Of a stretch of 64,000 nucleotides of DNA, positions 1 through 11,100 are shown piece after piece (positions within the stretch are counted from its first letter, which is position 1; every line of letters begins with the position of its first letter). The notes under the pieces are model-generated. The model ran no database searches. It was not told where the DNA came from and worked only from the letters and a program-made list of their open reading frames with translations. The stretch is from Tetrahymena thermophila SB210. Lineage: Eukaryota; Ciliophora; Oligohymenophorea; Hymenostomatida; Tetrahymenidae. A program made the position numbers and the translations under genes. The stretch covers positions 1,146,001 to 1,210,000 of the forward strand of contig NW_002476246.1 in assembly GCF_000189635.1 (NCBI RefSeq), in the 5' to 3' direction.

Positions 1-110
1 ATTTATATTAAATATTAAGCTTTATTTGTTTTGTAAGTAAAATAAAAAACTAATTATTTTTATTTAAGAATATTATTTATAGAATTTAAAATAAATATAC
101 TTCAAAGACA
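1..110. repeat. Dispersed AT-rich repeat, left copy (pairs with 14815-14892)
   Basis: The first ~110 bases closely match 14815-14892, sharing the stretch around AATATTAAGCTTTATTTGTT and the following run up to TTTAAAATAAATATA. Similarity ends near 105 here and near 14892 there, just before the channel pseudogene. It may mark a boundary of the duplicated blocks. No coding potential seen. Confidence 0.6.
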
Positions 111-1675
111 AAAAAATTTAAATGTTATTATTATATTATTTTTTTCTAAAAATAAACTGATATTTAATATTATTTTGGGTTTAGTTTTTTTTTAACTAAT
201 TTAATATATAAATAATTAACATAATAGAAACATAACAAATATATCTTAAATCAACCACTATTTTGAATTAAAACTTTAATTTTCTAAATAGTTTTATAAA
301 TAATTCATTTTAAATTAAATTAAATTTGAACGATATAAACTTAAATATATAGTTTAAAATTTATAAAGTTTAATTTTGATTTAATTTATTAGGTAGTAGT
401 TATGTTTGAAATACCTAATATGCTTCCTAAATTGGTAATATATTAAGTAGATTATAAAGCTATTATATTTATAAATAAAAAATTACAAACTCTATATTAT
501 AAAAATAAATTTACATGAAGATTGAAATGAAGAGTTCAAATTAAATTGTGATTTAGTTTGATCACCAGAATTGCTGTCTTTAGCCAAATATCCCTCTATT
601 TATTTTTCTAAATTTTCTATGCCTGATTCTTGAAAATAAAATAAATTTTAATGATGAATAAACTAATTAACTTTGCTGAAAATTCAAATTTAGTTGAAGC
701 AGAAAATTAAAATATTGTATTATCTAAAGATTGCATAACACAAATAAAACCTTAAGCTAGCTTTTTCATAAATTTTAAACTTTATTTATTGACATTTGAT
801 TATAAATTATGAATTAAATTTTATAATTTACTTAATTTGAGTTAGTAAGTATTGTGAATAGAATTAAGAGATTCTGCTAATTATGTTTTAACTTCGGCTG
901 ACATTACTTAATATTCCTATTTTTATAGCTTCTTTTATACTAATATTTGCAAAACTGATAATCTAAAGTTATTACTGTAAATCCTCATTAATTATCAGCC
1001 CTTTAAATTTTGACCATTTTTTCCGAAATTTTGAAAAAATAGTAAAATTTGCTACTTAGTGTGTTGCGAATTAACGGGTATTCTTTGGTAGTTCTAGAAT
1101 AAATATACTGGAAATATTCTATAATTTTTATTCTAAATATTTATTCTTATTTTTTATGTATATGTATTTGTAAATATAATGTCTTTTTCATACTTAAATG
1201 TAATAACACTTATTTTTGAAAATCAAAAAAATTTTTCTCGTTCGCTTAATTAAATTTGATAAATTTGTATTTTTATTTGCTTAATTGTTTCTTAACTCTA
1301 TTTCATTTAATTCTTATTAGAAGCAGCACTAAGATGAATTAAAATTTATCCCATTTATATTGTCTCTTGAAAAATGTTAGTGAGAGCTTTATTAATTAAT
1401 AACTTTAATTTTGACTGTTTATATTCTAGCTATCATTATTTGTATAAGGATTTGTTTCAAGTGTAAAAAAATTCTAATTTTCTAAAATAGCCATGCTAGC
1501 ATTGCTTGGGTTTGTAATTAAAACTTTTCATGAAGAGGTGAATGTGTTATTGCTCCGTTCGTCGAGTTATTTTGATGTTGTGGAAGTTTGTGACAAAGAT
1601 TTTAAAATTTATTTATTGATTTCATTGTTTTCAAGAGCTAATTTTTTAATTAAGATTAAAATGAACTATTCATTT
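111..1675. other. AT-rich intergenic DNA, no gene recognised
   Basis: Frames open under code 6 are short and low in complexity. A small G/C-richer patch around 1015-1110 (TTTTTCCGAAATTTTGAAAA and a GCGAATTAACGGGT stretch) has no recognisable identity. A 71-codon standard-code frame starting at 1493 has no familiar motif, and I do not call it a gene. Confidence 0.5.
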
Positions 1676-1725
1676 AATTTAATATGTCATTTAAATTTGA
1701 AAATTTGAATTCATTTGTTTTATTA

Positions 1726-2101
1726 TTCTGCTACTGTTGTTATATATCGACGTTTTCTAAGATATATTTTTATCCACATGGATTTATTTAGTTCCTTACT
1801 TAAATACTATTACCATGTTTTTCGTCAAAATATAATTTATTCTCACTAAATTATTAACTTTGTAGAATTAAAGGACTTTAAGTTGAGTACGTAGTATCAA
1901 CACTCTTTTCTAAATTATTAGCAAGATATTTATTGACTCTAGTTTACTGAGATTATTATGAGCTATTATTTTAGGATTAATTAATTGATAGATACCTACT
2001 TAATTAATAAAGGTAACTCTTAAATTTTATCTTAATTTGTTTCTTTCAAGTTGCTCTAATTATTGATTGTTTAAATCTATTACTTTATATTTTTTAAATT
2101 A
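1726..2101. mobile_element. 376-bp segment present in block copy 1, absent from copy 2, flanked by ATTA
   Basis: Block copy 2 (near 17061-17066) reads straight through ATTAATAAAAA. Copy 1 has extra DNA between an ATTA at 1722-1725 and an ATTA at 2098-2101. Either a short element inserted here with a 4-bp target duplication, or copy 2 lost the segment between ATTA microhomologies. No transposase frame or clear terminal inverted repeat is visible, so 'mobile element' is tentative. Confidence 0.3.
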
Positions 2102-2644
2102 ATAAAAATTTTTATTTAAAAATGTTTACTTGCTAACTAAAATTATTATTGCTTTAGCAAGAATGGTGTTAGTTAGATAGTTTTTTTTAACTCTATTTAT
2201 TGGTATTGATTGTTTCAGTATATTGGTACAAAAATAGGAAATTTTATAAATAAATTGCCAATATGATAAGAAAAAGTTTCATAATTTGCAGATCTTTGAG
2301 CAGTTGGTTGTGGAGTTAAAAATCTTACATTTCCTGTATTTTATTACTAAAATTATCTATTTTATTCAAAATTATCATCTTAAACAAATGCATTAGAAAT
2401 ATTTAATTCACTTTACTTTATTTCTTAATCAAAATAATTAAGGGCTTTATCAGAAATAAAATAAGATATCTATAATTTATTTACTTGCTTTAAACTCTAT
2501 TAAAAATTTTCAAAAAAATTTTTTTTTTTCGCTTATAAGATTAAATTGATGTTAATTTTGATTTACTTCACTTTCACTTTAATTTATATCTTATGTACTT
2601 TGTTTATCCCCTCTAACATTTAGTTGTTCTTAATAAATGTTTTT

Positions 2645-2760
2645 GCTTTATTCTTTAAAATATAAATCTTACTCTTTAAAGCTTTGGTTTTATTCTTTGA
2701 AGCTTAATTATTTTCTTTAAAGCTTTGATTTGATTCTTTAAAACTTTAATCATCTTAAAT
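2645..2760. repeat. Short degenerate tandem repeat (TTCTTTAAAGCTTT-type)
   Basis: About five imperfect tandem units of roughly 20-28 bp built on TTCTTTAAAGCTTT. The same array is in block copy 2 at about 17617-17730. Non-coding. Confidence 0.6.
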
Positions 2761-3029
2761 AAAACTTAAATTCTGTTAATCCGTTTTAAAATTATTCTAA
2801 TTTTGCTAATTATCTTATTTCTTTTAATTAGCTAATTTTTAGGGGATAACATAAAATCTTACTTATTTTTTTAAATTTAATCCATAAGAAGAGGTGTTTT
2901 GATTTATTCCAAAATTAAAATAATGTTAAATATTTGTATTTCTTGTAGATGATTCAGTTGGAGAGTGAGTGGGATCTTTCAATTTCTCTGACCACTATTG
3001 ATAGCTTTTCTCGTTAATTACTATTATGA

Positions 3030-3686
3030 TTTTATCTTGAATTATATTGTTAAGAAAACTAAGAAGAGTTTTCGTTCAAAAAATTAGGTGTTTTCGCAGA
3101 TTAAAATTAAAATTTTTGCTATGAAATTGATGTTAAATCATCTTTATCAGATGTGGTAGATTATTAGGAAGTTTTAATGATAGTTATTTAAATTTGTGCT
3201 TCATTATTAGTTAAGGATATTTAAGATGAAAGCAAAGATACAAGAATGAAAATTGGATGGATAATTGTTGCTATTAGTGGATTTTTAATAGCATACTTGT
3301 ACTATTTTTATTATTAAAGATCTCATAGTATCTATTTATTAATTAGTTAAATCACTAGTAATGTAGATTAAAAATAAAAAGAGTAAATCTTAGCAGCTCT
3401 CTTAAAATCCTTACCTGTATAACTTAACAAAAAAATAGATTAAAATATAGTTAATAATTACAATATGGATAAGAATTTAGATAATAACGAAGAAATATAA
3501 TCAATTAGTATTATCTACCAAACTCCTAATGTAAAAACAAGGCCAGCCACAAATTAATTCTTAAAAATAAATAAATTGGTAAATAAATAGAAGAAAAAGG
3601 AATTCTGTTTTTTCTTAAAGCATTTACAAGAGTAGTCATAATTTATAATTTACACAGCCAAGCAGAAAAAACATCTAAAAAGTTGA
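3030..3686 (+). pseudogene. Gene relic or small unrecognised gene upstream of giant gene 1
   Basis: A 218-codon code-6 frame opens after a TGA at 3027 and ends at TGA 3684-3686. Its composition looks protein-like, with a patch reading FCYEIDVKSSLSDVVDYQEV, a hydrophobic stretch (about residues 72-95, IIVAISGFLIAYLYY), then a polar Asn/Gln-rich region beginning MDKNLDNNEE near 3465. The corresponding DNA in block copy 2 (18000-18660) differs by three separate 1-nt losses, so the middle is read in another frame there, while both ends keep the same frame. I see no convincing upstream exons. A decayed gene is my preferred reading; chance openness (only TGA stops) is the alternative. Family not recognised. 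Confidence 0.3.
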
Positions 3687-4260
3687 ACATAATTATCTCA
3701 AACAAATATAAAAAACATAAACTAAAACCTAGATAGTACGAATAGAAAATGAAAGTCAAAATATTATTTTCATTATTAGTAGATCATATTTAATCCCTAT
3801 ACAGAAAGAAAAGAATGAAACAAATTAAATATAAAAAAGATTCTAAATATTTGTTCTTTAAAGATTATAAATGAATTTTAAAATTTTATAATAATTAATT
3901 GATTCATTTTATTTTCTTTTTAATGTAATTAATATATTAGTGTAACCTTCATTTTGAATTGACAAAATTTTTTTAAATTTTAGAAACATATATTTAATTT
4001 GATGAAGCTATCTAAAATCCATTTAAAAATAAGCATTCAGTAATTCAAATTTTTATTAATTTGAATTTACTTAATCAATAATATATATATATGTTCGAAT
4101 TATTTTTTGAAAGAGATATTAAAGTTTAAAATTATAAAATTAAAATGGTAAAAATTATTTTATACTTAAATAATTTTAAAAAAATTACTTTAAATTTTTT
4201 ATAATAAAAATTTTGAGGATAGTACTTTATTGTTATTAGAGGTAGCTTTCAGATATATAT
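3687..4260. other. AT-rich intergenic DNA conserved between block copies
   Basis: Nothing recognisable apart from homopolymer runs and an (AT)n tract near 4081. The equivalent copy-2 region is 18660-19220. Confidence 0.5.
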
Positions 4261-4264
4261 TGTA

Positions 4265-5125
4265 GATAAAAGAAAAGAATAAGAAACATCAAAAATAATA
4301 ATAAATCAACATTTGAAGCTATTTAAAAAACTCCCCACCAAATAATTCAATAATCTCATCTCAAAACCTATATTTATTAAAAATAGTAATAATAGAAGAT
4401 TGCAAGAATATTTTTTTTTTTTTTAGATTAATTTCAATAATAGAAGTGTAAATTTAAATCCTAAAATTTGAAATATAAGAAGAAAAGTAAAGAATAAGAA
4501 ACATCAAAAATAATAATTAATCAACATTTGAAGCTATTTAAAAAACTCCCCACCAAATAATTCAATAATCTCATCTCAAAACCTATATTTGAATTAAAAA
4601 TAGTAATAATAGAAGGTTGAAAGAATATTTTTTAGTTTTTTTAGATTAATTACAATAATAGAAGTGTACATTTAAATCCTAAAATTTGAGATATAAGAAT
4701 AAAAGAAAAGAATAAGAAACATCAAAAATAATAATTAATCAACATTTGAAGCTATTTAAAAAACTCCCCACCAAATAATTCAATAATCTCATCTCAAAAC
4801 CTATATTTGAATTAAAAATAGTAATAATAGAAGGTTGAAAGAATATTTTTTAGTTTTTTTAGATTAATTACAATAATAGAAGTGTACATTTAAATCCTAA
4901 AATTTGAGATATAAGAATAAAAGAAAAGAATAAGAAACATAAAAAATAATAATCTATAAAAATTTGTAGTTATTTAAAAAGCTCTCCACAAAATAATTCA
5001 ATAATCACATCTCAAAACCTATATTTGAATTAAAAATAGTAAAAGAAAAGAATAAGAAACATCAAAATTCAATAATCTTATCTCAAAACCTATATTTGAA
5101 TTAAAAATAGTAATAATAGAAGGTT
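4265..5125. repeat. Minisatellite, ~215-bp units, about four copies plus partials
   Basis: Units begin with AGAAAAGAATAAGAAACATC at about 4271, 4489, 4702 and 4922, with a shortened unit at 5042. They contain conserved CTCCCCACCAAATAATTCAA and CTCATCTCAAAACCTATATT segments. The array ends about 20 bp before the ATG of giant gene 1 and so sits where its promoter should be. Block copy 2 has fewer units (19230-19700). Confidence 0.9.
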
Positions 5126-5143
5126 GAAAAAATATCTATTAGT

Positions 5144-8100
5144 ATGAGTAAATCATTCTTTACTTTGAATTTAACAGTCATAATCTTATTGCAATCAATA
5201 CAAAACTTAAATGCTTAAATATGTTAAGCATTTTCTAGGCAGCACCGTAAGATTAAATTAATATTTTAATACATTATGATATAAATTTTAAAAAACAGAG
5301 CCTAGATTTTTTGAGTACTATACTGTTTCTAATTCTTTGAAGTTGCCTAACACTAATATACTTTTGATAAACACTGCATCGTCTTAGAGTATAGTATATT
5401 ATATTGATCTTTCTAGTGAAATTGATAATGTTGTGAATGTGGTTAAGAGTAAATATAAATAAATAATTTATACTTTTTTAAAACAATTTTTATTTTATTA
5501 AAGCTAAATACTTTATAAATCAAATGGAGTATATACTATAAAGAAATCAAATTTTAGTTATGAATTAAGGATAAATAATATACGCAGATCCTTATACTCT
5601 TGAATCTATATAAACACTAGCATTCACTAATTTAGAAAGTATGCATTTCATGAAAGGATCTAATTATTTAGTCTTAAAAAGTGCAACATATTTATTATAT
5701 GTTGTTGACTTTATAGAAGGAAAATAAATTCTATCTTTGAATGTTTTACCTTATAATTCTGACTGTGGTAATCATATTGCTTCTGCAAAGTTACTTTAGC
5801 TTTAAAATGGTTAGAATTTTATAGCAGTAATTGATTAGTATGGTGCTTATACTTGGTCAATTGATTTTAAAACTTTAGAATTCTCATTCAATGGATATTA
5901 TTCGCGAGAAGGTATAACTAATTTTTAAGTCTTTTAAAGAATAATATTTCACTCTATTTTATTTTATAGCTAATAATTATAGCTTAATAGATTTGCACAA
6001 GAGTTATGATATTATATTTTTAGCAGGAGCCAATTGTCAAATCAATGCTTTTTAGATCATTAATTTAAAAGCGAATTAGATAAAATTAATCAAGACTGAT
6101 TGTAGATTAAATATATTAATAATTTTCATTATAAATTTCTTAAAATTTAAAAAAATAGATCTACCAAGTGGTCAATCAGGAGATAGTATAGCCAGTTTAA
6201 GCTTTATAAATTCTTAAAATAATTAAGGCAGTTTATACATAAGTGGCTAGTGGTCTATTTATAGAATAGATTTAAATTTTGTCTATAATTAGAATACAAA
6301 TACATTTGATTCTTTTACCTTTGATAATATCAATCAACCTTTTACTGTATAACTACCAGGAAGTCCAACTAATCAATGGTATCATTTGGAAGAAAGTCAA
6401 TAATTGTTAATACCATACTACACTAATTACTTTTATTAAACAGCTCTATTTGTTTATTCATATAGTACAGACACTTAGCTCATTCGTTTTAGTAAAAATA
6501 AAATTTCAAAAATAAATTAATTTACTTTAACCATTATACTATAAAATTAAGATTATATTTCTACAGGTTTTACAAAAATATTTACTTTCTAACTCAATTA
6601 AGAAATATATTTTGTTGTTTCTACATTAGATGAAATTTAAGTCACTAAAGATTCTCCAAGTAACCTAAATTCTATCCTTACTTATCCTCTTATTTAGTCA
6701 ATCAAAGCAAGATAAAATACATTTTTTTCTGTAAAAAACTGTAATACTTGTTTTATTGCTATGCATGATTCTACATACTTAGCATTTTATAAAGTAATGG
6801 ACTCATAATTCACTCCTTAAGTAATTATTTCTTTCTTTCTATCTTAATCAAAAATATTAAAGTTATTATAAATATAAAAACAGGTATACGATTTAAGTTA
6901 GATAAATCTTAATACTGATTCAATAAGCTTCAATATTGATCCCTACTAAGATATTAATCAAGCTGTTTGGGTTATTGTAGGAATACCTAATAAATAAAAT
7001 AATGAAAATTTCTTATTTTATGCTATAAGTATTACCTCTTAATAATAGTTTTAATTGCTCTCTGATAAAGTAGAAGAAAATAATCAAAATACAAGTTATG
7101 CTCTCTATTCCTAAGAAGATTAAGAAATCGTTGGAATTGCTGTTAATGGAAGTATTTTTGTTTGGAATTCAACAGACCTTTCATTCAAATACTCAATAAG
7201 TAATCTTAAAATAAAATTAAAAATGGGAATTAATTTCATTTTATTTTAGATGAAAATAAACTAATGAAATATCAAATCCTATCCCAACAATTTAAAAAGT
7301 TTTTTTCATTAATTTAAAAAAAATAATAATAAAATATTTTTAAATTATTTTATTTATTTATTTAAAAAATTAATTTTGATAAAAAGCGTCTGATTGTTCT
7401 GGCTCAATAATTGGTTAATTATTTCATACTGATGATAATAAATTTCTAATAATTGTTTGTGGTGATTACAGTATAACTATCTATAATTTCTCTAAAAAAA
7501 CATTTTAACCATTAATGAAACTATAGTCAAATCCATACTATTTAAATGTATTGAATAAAATTAATATGTTTGGAGTTGGAGATTAAATGAGCGGAGATGT
7601 TTATTTATTCAGTTTTAATACAGTTACTTAATAATTTGAATTATTTATGCATTTCCAGTCTCCTTCTTTAACAGATTGTGGAAATAATATTCAGTATATA
7701 GAAAAGACTTAGGTTTTATTTATTTAGTATTACTATAGTAATACATTTTTGCCTATTGGATAATGTCTTTAAAATTTGCCTAGTTGTACTTAGAAATGCT
7801 AAATGTAGTTTTATTTTAATACTACTGAAACTGCTGATACTAAAAGTCTATATGGGATAGGTTCTTTTGAATAGCCTTTTACATCTTCTTTGAGTATAAT
7901 TCCATCTTTACTTTTAGTAAATAAATCTCTAGATTAAAATAAATATTTTACCAAAGTATTTTTCTATTTAAAAATAATATTTTCATTTTAAAAATAGGTT
8001 AAATAATATTTCGAATTAATAAACGGATTTGAAATTCTAGACGTAAATATATTAGTGAGCAACTAAAATTAGATGGTATTTTACAATGAATTGCTAACTT

Positions 8101-11100
8101 TGTAAGAATTTGCATAAACGAATTTAACAATTTAGAGCTGGAATAATAAAAATCAATTAGCTTAAATTAATGTAAATTAGTTGCTCCAATTTTCGGGTCT
8201 CTTTATGCTAAACATTGATGATATACTTTTTAATTTTATTATTAGTAGCTCTTAATAAAATTGTGGGGTTTCTTTCGATGGTATTATTTCGAGTGCTACT
8301 ATAGATAACATAAGTATATCTTCAACAGATAGTACATCTGATTGCTTCTTTTTTTAAATAAATAATTCTTTCTTGACTATTAAAAATATAAACATAAAAA
8401 GTTTAGATTTTTCAAATACATCAGTTTTAATATCAATCGTTAATTCTTAATAGGTAATTTTTTAAATTGTAAATTTAAAATGAAATATTTTTATTATATT
8501 AAATAGATTGCACTTTAAAATATTCTAATAGATAGTTGTAAATTAAATGAAAAATTCAGTATATTAACCTAAGATAGCGATGTTAATGTTATTATTGATA
8601 CTTTTATAATTTAAAATAATCTATGCGATATAAATTAAATTTACTATCCACAATTCTCTGGTTAACTATTTGAAGCTGGTTAATTCTATGTAACTAATAT
8701 GACAATATCCAATAATCAGTTTTGTAATTTATAGATATTCTCAACAGTCAGCACAATCAAATAAAAAAATTAAACATTTTAGTTCTAGAATATAACTATG
8801 TACAATAACTCATTTTATACAACACATAATTATCTCTTTTTTGATGCTATTTATTCAATAAATCCTCTTCCCTAACACACTTTAAATATGAGTTATTTAA
8901 ATTTCACAGATAATTCTTACTTTCCCTCTTCTTAAGTTTAATCAGATATCTAACTCGGAATTACTTAATTAGTTCTAACTGAACAAATTTTTTCAGTTTT
9001 AATAAATGAAGTTACAGTAAAAAATCAATAAGAAATAGCATTTTGTTAATTATCCTAATCTTCTCTAGTTTCAATTAGCAATATTTCTTGCTTAAATGAT
9101 AAACAATTTTTTGATAGTTTAGTCAATAGAGAGTACGGTGGATGTTTAATTTTCAATGAAATAAAAAAGATTAGCATAACTAATATATAATCAAGCTATA
9201 TAAAAGCAATAGATAATTCTATTTTAGTAATAAGAAATTTAGCATACACAAATTCAGTAATAAATTTATCAAAAGTAGTTATCACAAGTTCATATTTTGA
9301 ATAAACTTAAACTAACTCCTAAGCTAATCCAATTTTAATTACTTCCACTTATACTTCTAATATAACAATAAGCAACTCAATTTTTAGCTAAAATAGATTA
9401 AATGCAATTCCTAAAACCTCATCTTATTCAACTTCTGCAATACAGGTGTTTAATCCATTAGGTACTATATATTTAGTTAATAACCAATATATTAATTCAG
9501 TATCTAGTAGTATCTTTAATTTTCAATATATAGTTGGTCTTAATATAACTATCATTAATGCTAATTGCAAGCAATCTTCATTTAATATCACAGATAATGT
9601 AACAACTTTTAAATAATAAGGAGGCTGCTTAAGGGCTAAATCAAACAATTTGTAAATTATTTCTTCAAATTTTAGCCAATCCACAGCAAGCTAAGGCTCG
9701 TTTATTTACTTCGAGAGTCTTAGTTCAGAAACAAATATTTTTATAGAAAAATCTTCATTTGAAGAAGGTTATGCTTAGAATGATGGTGGTGCATTTTACA
9801 TAAATTCACAAGACTCAACTTTAAGTTTTGTGTGTAAATCATCTAACTTTAGTAATATCTATATGCTTAGTTCTTATTCTTCCTCGATTTCAATAATGTA
9901 AATTATTTTAATTTAAGATAAAAATGGTAACTTTGTATAAATAAATGCACACTAGTGCGCGGAATCAAAAATTAAAAAATTTAAATTTTATTTTTAATAT
10001 TTAATTAATGCGTGTTTTTGAAATTTTGATTTTTTTTGAGCAATATGTGCGCATTTAATCCATAATTTGATAAAAATATTTATTAACATAAAGTTATTAC
10101 CATAAAATAATGAAAATTAAAATAATATTAAATTTTTTTTTTAATCAATATCCAGATAATCAGAAAATTAGAATTTATTAAACTAGATTCTATTCTATGA
10201 AGGAGAGCTAATCAATATTTTAGGCTAGACGAACTCATATTTTTTGAATACCTAAAATTCTAATGTTACTCTTTTTAATATTGATAATAATAATTTTAAC
10301 TAAACTTATCCTGATTATTTGAATCTAATAGCAAAGCTATCTGAAATCTAATCAGTGTCATTTTTCTAACTTTAAAAATCTATGCTCTCAATTGTTGATT
10401 GCGGATTTTAAAATTTAATAATAAAAAATTTACAAAATACTTCCCCTCTTCTAATTAATGGTATTAATACGAGTATTGTAATTTAAAGATTAATAATTAA
10501 AGACTCTACGTTTTCCACATACTTAATTAGTGTCAATTAAGGAGCTCTAACAATTGAAGATTCTTAATTTATAAATATAAATTAGATATCCTCAAAACGA
10601 GTATTACAATCCTAGATTTCTCTGCTAAATTCAGGAGCACTTATATCATTATATTAATCTAAATTATAAATTTAATAATAAACATTATTTTAGAAAATAA
10701 TTTGCATGCTATGCTTTGGTTCTATACTTTAGTTGAACTAAACACAATTTTTTATATCTGACTCTCAGTTTTTAGAATCAAAAGTGATTAAAATAATTTA
10801 ATATCATACAAGCTTTTATGTAATTTAAATATTTATTTAAAAATAGGCCAATAACGGTGGTGCTATATCAGTTAATGGTTTCGTTTCTAATCTTAATTAT
10901 ATATAAAACACTAAAATGATTGGAAATACTGCCATATCAGATGGAGGAGCTATGCTTTTAATAGCCTAAAATGATGATGTAATAAATACTTCTTTTTTTT
11001 AATATTTTAAAATCTTTAATCATACAATTAATAGATTTTTACTTTAACTTTGTCTAATTGCTAAATTACTGACAATCAATCTTTAAATGGAAGTGGTGGG

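Noticed and set aside
4092-4110. GTTCGAATT at 4095 and 19069 as a possible tRNA T-loop
   Set aside because: No acceptor, D or anticodon stems can be folded around it; it is part of AT-rich duplicated flank.
4265-5125. Regular repeats that could suggest a CRISPR-like array
   Set aside because: Units are ~215 bp, contiguous, without unique spacers, in a eukaryotic genome; this is a minisatellite.
7200-7386. Apparent 5-base frameshift between the giant genes near 7245
   Set aside because: It falls in intron 4, the only reading that joins the flanking exons in frame in both copies (187 versus 172 nt), so it does not affect the protein.
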